A DNA stretch of 5,777 nt from positions 1 to 5,777 of the forward strand of contig JAQUGB010000115.1 in NCBI GenBank assembly GCA_028684345.1, written 5' to 3'. The notes under the pieces are model-generated. The model had not been told where the DNA came from. It did no database searches and saw only the letters and a list, made by a program, of their open reading frames with translations. Both the position numbers and the translations under genes were made by a program. This DNA comes from Tepidiphilus sp. GTDB taxonomy: Bacteria; Pseudomonadota; Gammaproteobacteria; Burkholderiales; Rhodocyclaceae. Below are positions 1-4,943 of this stretch, one piece after another. Within the stretch, counting starts at the first letter, position 1. Each line of letters begins with the position of its first letter.

Positions 1-1325
1 CGCTCGGGAATCACCTCACCGTCGCGGTTGCGCCAGCGCGCGAGCCGATACACCTGAGTCTTATACACATCCTTGAGCACGGCAAAGCCGCCTGCCATGT
101 CGCCGTAGAGCGTGGCGTAGCCGGTGGCCATCTCGCTCTTGTTGCCGGTAGTGAGCACCAGCGCCCCCGTCTTGTTGGAAAGCGCCATGAGGAGCACCCC
201 GCGGATGCGCGACTGCAGGTTCTCTTCGGTAGTATCCGGCGGAAGTCCCGCGAAGAAGGGTTCCAGCATCGCCGCAAACGTGTTCATCGCCGGCTCGATG
301 GGGATGACGTCGTAGCGCACGCCGAACCGGGCGGCGAGCGTCGCGGCGTCTTCCAGGCTCATGCTCGCCGTATAGGGCGAAGGCAGCATTACGGCGCGCA
401 CGCGCTCCGGCCCCAGGGCATCGACGGCGAGGCACAGCGTGAGCGCCGAATCGATGCCGCCGGAGAGCCCGATGATCGCGCCGGGGAAACCATTCTTGCC
501 GAGATAATCGCACACCCCCAGCACCAGCGCCCGATAGAGCTCTTCTTCCGGCGGCAAGGGGTCGAAGGAAGGCGCATGCGGCTGCCAGCGCCCCTCGCGC
601 CACTCGAGCACCGCCTCGTCCTCGGCGAAGAACGGCCCCTGCCAGGCCACGGCGCCTTGCGCGTCGAGCGCGAAGGAGGCGCCGTCGAACACGAGCTCGT
701 CCTGCCCCCCCACCATGTTGAGGTAGAGCAACGCCCGGCCGGATGCCCGGACCCGCTCGGCGATCACGGCTTGCCGCTCACGCCACTTCTGCTGGTGATA
801 GGGCGAGGCGTTGAGCGCCACGACGAGCTCCGCGCCCTGCGCCACGGACTCTTCCACCGGCCCGGCCGACCAGGCATCCTCGCAGATCACCACGCCCACC
901 CGCACGCCCTGGTGGGTGAAGACGAGGGGCTCATTGCCAGCGCAGAAGTAGCGTTTCTCGTCGAAGACGGCGTAGTTCGGCAACCGGCGCTTGCGATAGA
1001 GCCCGTCGATGCGGCCATCGCGCAGCAGCGCCGCCGCGTTGAAGCGCCCGCCCTCGTCGGCCCAGGGCACGCCGACGAGCAGCGCCGGCCCCGCAGCCGT
1101 ACGCGCCGCCAAGGATTCCAGATGGCGGCGCGCCGCACGGTAGAAGTCGGGGCGCAACAGCAGATCTTCGGGCGGATAGCCGCTCAGGGCGAGTTCCGGG
1201 GTGAGCACGAGCTCGGCGCCCTGGGCGGCGAGCCGCGCGAGTGCCCCGGCGATGAGGGCTTCATTGTGGGCGAAATCGCCCACCACCGGGTCGATCTGGG
1301 CCACGCCCAGGCGCAGTGCGCTCAT
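1..1325 (-). CDS. nadE: Glutamine-dependent NAD+ synthetase (partial, C-terminus beyond the left edge)
   Basis: Cytoplasmic enzyme of the last step of NAD+ synthesis: it amidates deamido-NAD+ with ATP, using ammonia released from glutamine. My translation runs without a stop from the ATG at 1325 to the edge, giving 441 residues. Full-length family members have roughly 540, so about 100 C-terminal residues are missing. The N-terminal nitrilase-type glutaminase domain (about residues 1-270) shows the catalytic triad: Glu44 in TPELALSGYPPED, Lys112 in LYRKRRLPNY and Cys148 in VVICEDAW. The VGGQDELVFDG block follows. The synthetase domain has the ATP pyrophosphatase loop SGGIDS at 288-293 and, near the edge, GNKSEMATGYATLYGDMAGG and LKDVYKTQVYR. 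The start lies 15 bp after the ppa stop with only a weak purine-rich site (GATGGG), which suggests translation coupled to ppa. An ATG at 1330 is out of frame and meets a stop after two codons. The two-domain form shows it uses glutamine rather than only ammonia. Identification is secure. Confidence 0.96.
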   Translation of the reverse strand, partial: MSALRLGVAQIDPVVGDFAHNEALIAGALARLAAQGAELVLTPELALSGYPPEDLLLRPDFYRAARRHLESLAARTAAGPALLVGVPWADEGGRFNAAALLRDGRIDGLYRKRRLPNYAVFDEKRYFCAGNEPLVFTHQGVRVGVVICEDAWSAGPVEESVAQGAELVVALNASPYHQQKWRERQAVIAERVRASGRALLYLNMVGGQDELVFDGASFALDAQGAVAWQGPFFAEDEAVLEWREGRWQPHAPSFDPLPPEEELYRALVLGVCDYLGKNGFPGAIIGLSGGIDSALTLCLAVDALGPERVRAVMLPSPYTASMSLEDAATLAARFGVRYDVIPIEPAMNTFAAMLEPFFAGLPPDTTEENLQSRIRGVLLMALSNKTGALVLTTGNKSEMATGYATLYGDMAGGFAVLKDVYKTQVYRLARWRNRDGEVIPE

Positions 1326-1340
1326 CCCATCGGGGCCGTT

Positions 1341-1874
1341 TTACTGGGCCGACGAGGCGTTCTTCACGCCGGCGAGGATCTCCTGCTTGGCCTCTTCGAC
1401 GCCCGCCCAGCCGAGCACCTTGACCCACTTGCCCGGCTCCAGGTCCTTGTAGTGCTCGAAGAAATGCACGGTCTGTTTCAGCAGGAGCTCCGGCAGATCC
1501 TCGAGTGACTGCACTTTGTCATAGAGCGGGGTGAGCTTGGACACCGGCACCGCCACCACCTTGGCGTCGACGCCCGATTCGTCTTCCATCTTCAGCAAAC
1601 CCACCGGGCGGCAGCGGATCACCACCCCCGGCTGCAGGGGAAACGGCGTGACCACGAGCACGTCGACCGGATCGCCGTCACCGGCCACCGTGTGCGGCAC
1701 ATAGCCGTAATTGAGCGGATAGCGCATCGTCGTGCCCATGAAGCGATCGACGAAGATCGCCCCGCTGTCCTTGTCCACCTCGAACTTGATCGGATCGGAC
1801 TGCGCCGGGATCTCGATGATGACGTTGATGTCGTTGGGCACGTCCTTGCCGGCGGAAACGCGTTCGAAAGCCAT
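1341..1874 (-). CDS. ppa: Inorganic pyrophosphatase, family I
   Basis: Soluble cytoplasmic enzyme that hydrolyses pyrophosphate to two phosphates with Mg2+, pulling biosynthetic reactions forward. The 177 residues match the usual bacterial size of about 175. The family signature DGDPVDV is at 66-72 and supplies the metal-binding aspartates Asp66, Asp68 and Asp71. Other active-site residues known from the E. coli enzyme are present: Glu21, Lys30 and Glu32 in EIPAQSDPIKFEVD, Tyr56 in PLNYGYVPHT, Asp103 and Lys105 in GVDAKVV, and Tyr142-Lys143 in HYKDLEPGKW. The ATG at 1874 has a strong Shine-Dalgarno (GGGAGGAG) four bases upstream, which fixes the start. It is probably first in an operon with nadE, whose reaction makes pyrophosphate. 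Its leader carries a perfect -10 hexamer and a terminator-like hairpin. Nothing in the protein is unusual. Confidence 0.98.
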   Translation of the reverse strand: MAFERVSAGKDVPNDINVIIEIPAQSDPIKFEVDKDSGAIFVDRFMGTTMRYPLNYGYVPHTVAGDGDPVDVLVVTPFPLQPGVVIRCRPVGLLKMEDESGVDAKVVAVPVSKLTPLYDKVQSLEDLPELLLKQTVHFFEHYKDLEPGKWVKVLGWAGVEEAKQEILAGVKNASSAQ

Positions 1875-1878
1875 GAAA

Positions 1879-1886
1879 CTCCTCCC
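1879..1886 (-). promoter_or_regulatory. Strong ribosome binding site of ppa
   Basis: Read on the minus strand this is GGGAGGAG, followed by TTTC and the ATG of ppa. It is the best Shine-Dalgarno in the window and suits a highly expressed housekeeping enzyme. It decides the ppa start. Confidence 0.85.
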
Positions 1887-1892
1887 TCGTAC

Positions 1893-1928
1893 AAAAAACC
1901 GCAGCCGGAAGCAAACCGGCCTGACCGG
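1893..1928 (-). terminator. Terminator-like hairpin with T6 tract in the ppa leader
   Basis: On the minus strand the 5' arm is CCG (1928-1926), a GT bulge, CAG (1923-1921), a G bulge and CCGG (1919-1916). The loop is TTTGCTT. The 3' arm is CCGG (1908-1905), CTG (1904-1902) and CGG (1901-1899). That makes ten paired positions, and the stem ends directly against six T's (1898-1893). The shape is that of an intrinsic terminator for minus-strand transcripts. It lies after the stop of the membrane protein gene, so it could end the hemN operon. It also lies downstream of the likely ppa -10 box, so it could attenuate ppa or act as a 5' stabilising hairpin. The bulges make it imperfect, and no folding energy was computed. 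Confidence 0.5.
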
Positions 1929-1933
1929 GGAGG

Positions 1934-1939
1934 ATTATA
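1934..1939 (-). promoter_or_regulatory. Probable -10 box of the ppa(-nadE) promoter
   Basis: Read on the minus strand this is a perfect TATAAT, in an AT-rich patch rare in this GC-rich window. The best -35 candidate is only 3/6 (CTGAAG at 1961-1956, 16-bp spacer) and overlaps the stop codon of the preceding gene. Transcription would start near 1927, leaving a leader of about 50 nt that contains the hairpin. The call rests on the -10 match and its position before ppa. Confidence 0.5.
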
Positions 1940-1957
1940 TAACGCCCCCTTCTCGCT

Positions 1958-2659
1958 TCAGACGTGGCAGACCACGCCCTGCCAGATCATGCCGCCCAGC
2001 TGCGGTGCGCGCCACAAGCCGAGCAGACCGAAGGCGATCACCAAGAGTCCCGCGGCGCGGCGCACCCAAGGGTGTCCCGCCACGTCGCGAAAGCGCCGCA
2101 GCAGCAGCCCGGCGGCGAGAAGATTGGGCAGCGTCCCCAGGCCGAAAGCGAGCATCACCCCGGCGCCGCGCACCCCGTCGCCCGCGAGCAGCGCCGTAGC
2201 GAGCACGCTATAGACGAGCCCGCAGGGCAGAAAACCCCACAGCAGACCGAGCGGAAACGCCTGCACCACCGAGCGCACCGGCAGGAAACGGCGCGTGGCC
2301 GGCTGCACCCAACGCCATAAGCGGTGGCCGGCACGCTCGAACGGCGCGAGCCAACGCGTCTGGCCCAGGAAATAAAGCCCCATGGCCACCAGCATGAGAT
2401 TGGCGAGCACGTAGAGCGTGAGCTGCACCGGCAGCACCCCTTCGAGCATTCCGCCGATGGCCCCCAGCCAGCCAAGGAATGCCCCCAGCAAGGTGTAGGT
2501 GGTGATGCGCCCAAGGTTGTAGGCCAGGTGCAGCGGCCACTTCGCCCCCTGCGCCGTCTGCAGCGATAGCGCCCCGACGATGCCGCCGCACATGCCGAGA
2601 CAATGCACCCCGCCCAGGAGGCCGATGAGGAACACCGCGAAAAAACCGCTCCAGGCCAC
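1958..2659 (-). CDS. TauE/SafE-family (DsbD_2-like) six-helix membrane protein
   Basis: Inner-membrane protein of 233 residues, of the group usually annotated 'sulfite exporter TauE/SafE family' or 'cytochrome c biogenesis transmembrane region'. It shows about six hydrophobic segments (roughly 5-30, 45-70, 78-98, 132-158, 163-187, 200-217) in two related halves. The first half has the characteristic HCLGMCGG at 19-26 (His19, Cys20, Cys24). The second has LPCGLVYS at 144-151 (Cys146) and AFGLGTLPNL. Paired intramembrane cysteines suggest metal or thiol chemistry, but the substrate is not shown here. The start is GTG at 2659. An in-frame TGA, the hemN stop, lies four codons upstream, so no earlier start is possible, and a start at Met23 would lose the first helix and the His-Cys pair. 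A GAGG overlapping the hemN stop is its ribosome site. Relatives of this gene often sit between ccoS and hemN in cbb3 oxidase loci (recalled knowledge). No cco gene is in this window. Sulfite export itself is unsupported. Confidence 0.85.
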   Translation of the reverse strand: MAWSGFFAVFLIGLLGGVHCLGMCGGIVGALSLQTAQGAKWPLHLAYNLGRITTYTLLGAFLGWLGAIGGMLEGVLPVQLTLYVLANLMLVAMGLYFLGQTRWLAPFERAGHRLWRWVQPATRRFLPVRSVVQAFPLGLLWGFLPCGLVYSVLATALLAGDGVRGAGVMLAFGLGTLPNLLAAGLLLRRFRDVAGHPWVRRAAGLLVIAFGLLGLWRAPQLGGMIWQGVVCHV

Positions 2660-2666
2660 GCCGCCG

Positions 2667-2670
2667 CCTC
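2667..2670 (-). promoter_or_regulatory. Ribosome binding site overlapping the hemN stop codon
   Basis: Minus-strand GAGG shares two bases with the TGA of hemN and stands seven bases before the GTG of the membrane protein gene. It supports that GTG as the start and suggests translational coupling to hemN. Confidence 0.5.
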
Positions 2671-4072
2671 AGATCACGCGCGAATAACGCGCCCGCTCGC
2701 GATCGTGGCGCAGGTAACGGTCGAACACCATGGCGATCGCCCGCACGAGCAGGCGCCCCGGCGGCAGCACCGTGATCCAGCGATCCCCGATCTCCACCAG
2801 CCCCGCCTCGGCCATGCGCGCCAAGTCGTCGAGCTCCGGCGCGAAATAACGGCGGAAATCGATGAGGTGCGCGATCTCGATCGACTCGATCGACAGCTCG
2901 AAATGGCACATCAACGCCTGGATGATGGAGCGGCGCAGCACGTCGTCGGCGGTCAGCTCCACGCCGCGCAGCACCGGCAGCTCACCGCGCTCGAGCGCGT
3001 CGTAGTAATCTTCCTCCGTCTTGTGATTCTGGGCGTAGATCGCCCCCAGTTTGCTGATGGAGGAAATGCCGAAGGCGATCATGTCGCACTCGGCCTGGGT
3101 CGAATACCCCTGGAAATTGCGGTGCAACCGCCCCTGCCGCTGGGCGATCGTCAGTTCGTCGTCGGGCTTGGCGAAGTGATCCATCCCGATATAGACGTAA
3201 CCGGCATCGACCAGGCGCTCGATGGCGTACTTCATGATGCCGAGCTTGTCGGCCGCCGTGGGCAGCGCCGCCTCCTCGATGCGCCGCTGCGGCTTGAAGA
3301 GCCGCGGCAGGTGGGCATAGCTGTAGAGCGAGAGGCGATGGGGCGAGAGTTCGATCACCCGCTCGAGCGTGGCGGCAAAGCGCTCCACCGTCTGGTGCGG
3401 CAAACCATAGATCAGGTCCATGCTCACCGACTTGAAACCGTTTTCGCGCGCCGCCTCCAGCACCGCCGCCGTTTCGTCGAAACTCTGGATGCGATTGACT
3501 GCCGCCTGCACCAGCGGGTCGAAGTCCTGTACCCCGATGCTCATGCGGTTGAAACCGAGCTCGGCGAGCAAGGCCACCTGCGCCGCCGCCACCTTGCGCG
3601 GATCGACCTCGATGGAAAATTCACCGTGCTCGGCGAGCTGGAAACGCGCCCGGATCGCTCTCATCAACCGGCGCATCTCGTCTTCGGCAAGGAAAGTGGG
3701 CGTACCGCCGCCCAAATGCAACTGAGTGACCTCACGGCCACCGGCCAGATGCCGATCGACGAGCTCGATCTCGCGCTCGAGGAAATCGAGATAGCGCGCG
3801 CTGCGGGAATGATCCTTGGTGATGATCTTGTTGCAGGCGCAATAGTAACAAATCGTATTACAGAAGGGGATGTGCACGTATAATGACAGCGGCCGGTTCA
3901 AGCCTCCGACTTCCCGGCTCCCGAGCCAGCGGGCATACTGGGCCGGACCGAAGGCTTCGACGAAGCGATCCGCCGTCGGATAGGAGGTATAGCGCGGCCC
4001 GCTGATGTCGAAGCGCCGGATCAGCTCCGGATCGACGACGAGGCGATGGGTTTCTTGCATCGTAGCACTCAT
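2669..4072 (-). CDS. hemN: Oxygen-independent coproporphyrinogen III dehydrogenase
   Basis: Cytoplasmic radical-SAM enzyme that oxidatively decarboxylates two propionates of coproporphyrinogen III to give protoporphyrinogen IX, the oxygen-free route of haem synthesis. The length, 467 residues, is close to E. coli HemN (about 457). The [4Fe-4S] motif is HIPFCNTICYYCAC, with cluster cysteines Cys71, Cys75 and Cys78 plus the extra Cys80 that is essential in E. coli HemN. Tyr65 precedes it, as Tyr56 does in E. coli. The SAM-binding GGGTPT is at 121-126, SIEVDPR at 153-159, and SMDLIYGLPHQT at 217-228. The true-HemN block HRNFQGYSTQ at 318-327 separates it from HemW-like paralogues, as does the C-terminal domain after about 370. 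The ATG at 4072 has AGGTGG ten bases upstream; Met5 is a less likely alternative. It is divergent from fnr and followed after 9 bp by the TauE/SafE-family gene. The FNR box upstream is placed for anaerobic activation. No key residue is missing. Confidence 0.97.
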   Translation of the reverse strand: MSATMQETHRLVVDPELIRRFDISGPRYTSYPTADRFVEAFGPAQYARWLGSREVGGLNRPLSLYVHIPFCNTICYYCACNKIITKDHSRSARYLDFLEREIELVDRHLAGGREVTQLHLGGGTPTFLAEDEMRRLMRAIRARFQLAEHGEFSIEVDPRKVAAAQVALLAELGFNRMSIGVQDFDPLVQAAVNRIQSFDETAAVLEAARENGFKSVSMDLIYGLPHQTVERFAATLERVIELSPHRLSLYSYAHLPRLFKPQRRIEEAALPTAADKLGIMKYAIERLVDAGYVYIGMDHFAKPDDELTIAQRQGRLHRNFQGYSTQAECDMIAFGISSISKLGAIYAQNHKTEEDYYDALERGELPVLRGVELTADDVLRRSIIQALMCHFELSIESIEIAHLIDFRRYFAPELDDLARMAEAGLVEIGDRWITVLPPGRLLVRAIAMVFDRYLRHDRERARYSRVI

Positions 4073-4110
4073 GGACGGACGCCCACCTGGTTTTCCTGCG
4101 TTAGATTCTC

Positions 4111-4118
4111 ATAATATG
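4111..4118 (-). promoter_or_regulatory. Probable -10 region of the hemN promoter
   Basis: Minus-strand CATATTAT contains TATTAT (4116-4111, 5/6 to TATAAT) and CATATT (4118-4113, 4/6). Seventeen bases upstream of TATTAT there is no recognisable -35 (TGTCGT, 1/6), as expected for an activator-dependent promoter. The predicted start, about 4104-4106, leaves a leader of about 32-34 nt before the hemN ATG. On the plus strand the same patch contains CATAAT, which could serve fnr. Confidence 0.5.
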
Positions 4119-4140
4119 GCACGAAACGGCCGACGACAGG

Positions 4141-4154
4141 TTGACCGTCATCAA
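4141..4154. promoter_or_regulatory. FNR/Anr box in the hemN-fnr divergent region
   Basis: TTGAC-CGTC-ATCAA matches the FNR consensus TTGATnnnnATCAA at 9 of 10 defined positions. It lies in the 115-bp gap between hemN and the gene for an Fnr protein. Its centre (4147.5) is about 41.5-43.5 bp upstream of the predicted hemN start, the class II activator position. It is 40 bp before the fnr ATG. If fnr is transcribed from the AT-rich patch near 4110, the box falls downstream of that start and could repress it. The motif is seen directly; the regulatory direction is inferred. Confidence 0.8.
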
Positions 4155-4187
4155 CGAAAACGTTTCCTTTCCCCCCAGAGAAGCACA

Positions 4188-4925
4188 ATGGACCTCCAAC
4201 TTCCGCCCACCTTGCGCCAATTGCGCGTGGCCTGCTCCCAGTGCAACCTCATGGAACTGTGCCTGCCGGTCGGGCTGAGCGAAGAAGACGTGGCCCGCAT
4301 CGAGGAACTCATCGGCACCCGGCGCAAGCTCAAACGCCATCAAGCGCTCTACGAGGTGCGCAGCCCCTTCCAAGCGCTCTACGCCATCCGTGCCGGCTCG
4401 TTCAAGACGACCATCGTGCTCGAGGATGGCCGAGAGCAGGTCACCGGGTTCCAGATGACCGGTGAGCTGCTGGGCTTGGACGGCATCAGCACGGGGCAGC
4501 ACGTCGTCAGCGCCATCGCACTCGAAGACAGCGAAGCCTGTGTGATCGAATACGCCCGCCTCGAAGCGCTCGCACGCGAGATCCAGGGGCTACAGGCGCA
4601 GTTTCACAAGGTACTCTCGCGCGAGATCGTACGCGAACAAAGCGTCATGATGCTGCTCGGCACCATGCGCGCCGAAGAGCGGCTCGCTGCCTTCCTGCTC
4701 AACCTGGCGCAGCGCTTCGCCGCCCGCGGTTTCTCGGGCACGGAATTTCGGCTGCGGATGACCCGTGAAGAAATCGGCTCCTACCTCGGGCTCAAACTCG
4801 AGACGGTCTCCCGCACCCTATCCCACTTTCAAGAAGAAGGGCTCATCGAGGTGCAGCACAAGAACATCCGGCTGCGCGACCGGGAGCGCCTGCGTGGTCT
4901 CATCCAGGCGCCCCTGTCTCACTAA
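4188..4925 (+). CDS. fnr: Fnr/Anr-type oxygen-sensing transcriptional regulator
   Basis: CRP/FNR-family regulator of 245 residues that dimerises and binds TTGATnnnnATCAA sites when an oxygen-labile [4Fe-4S] cluster is intact. The cluster ligands are visible: Cys16, Cys19 and Cys25 in ACSQCNLMELCLPVGL, and Cys118 in DSEACVIEY, matching E. coli Cys20, 23, 29 and 122. A cyclic-nucleotide-like beta-roll covers about 30-140, the dimerisation helix about 140-170 (AEERLAAFLLNLAQRF), and a winged helix-turn-helix the C-terminus. The recognition helix reads LETVSRTLSHF, with Glu205, Ser208 and Arg209 as in the E. coli E-x-x-S-R reader of FNR sites. The frame is open up to ATG 4005, but that would run 61 residues antisense through the start of hemN. 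The ATG at 4188 gives family length and a normal N-terminus; the ribosome site before it (AGAGAAG) is weak. Ser152 stands where E. coli has Asp154. The four cysteines argue against cluster-free Dnr or Crp. Confidence 0.95.
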   Translation: MDLQLPPTLRQLRVACSQCNLMELCLPVGLSEEDVARIEELIGTRRKLKRHQALYEVRSPFQALYAIRAGSFKTTIVLEDGREQVTGFQMTGELLGLDGISTGQHVVSAIALEDSEACVIEYARLEALAREIQGLQAQFHKVLSREIVREQSVMMLLGTMRAEERLAAFLLNLAQRFAARGFSGTEFRLRMTREEIGSYLGLKLETVSRTLSHFQEEGLIEVQHKNIRLRDRERLRGLIQAPLSH

Positions 4926-4933
4926 ACACGAAC

Positions 4934-4943
4934 CGGCGCGCCG
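4934..4943. repeat. Perfect 10-bp palindrome between convergent fnr and phaC
   Basis: CGGCGCGCCG fills most of the 18-bp gap between the fnr and phaC stop codons. There is no T tract on either side, so it is not a clear intrinsic terminator, and short GC palindromes arise easily at this base composition. Confidence 0.3.

Noticed and set aside
576..1508. A 310-codon plus-strand open frame across nadE and the end of ppa.
   Set aside because: It is antisense to the intact nitrilase domain of nadE and the C-terminus of ppa. It shows no domain and is a codon-bias shadow.
1781..1800. TTGATCGGATCGG inside ppa as a second FNR box.
   Set aside because: Only the first half-site matches, the second lacks ATCAA, and it lies inside a coding region away from a promoter.
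2208..2909. A 233-codon minus-strand open frame overlapping hemN and the membrane protein gene.
   Set aside because: It is out of frame with two well-supported genes on the same strand and is a low-complexity Arg/Gly/Ala-rich shadow.
2603..3883. A 426-codon plus-strand open frame antisense to hemN and to the start of the membrane protein gene.
   Set aside because: It lies opposite hemN, whose motifs are unmistakable. Its translation is rich in His, Arg, Gln and Asp with no recognisable domain, as expected for the complement of a GC-biased gene.
4005..4187. A 61-residue N-terminal extension of Fnr starting at ATG 4005.
   Set aside because: It would run antisense through the first codons of hemN and through the promoter and FNR box. 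The start at 4188 gives normal family length and cysteine positions.
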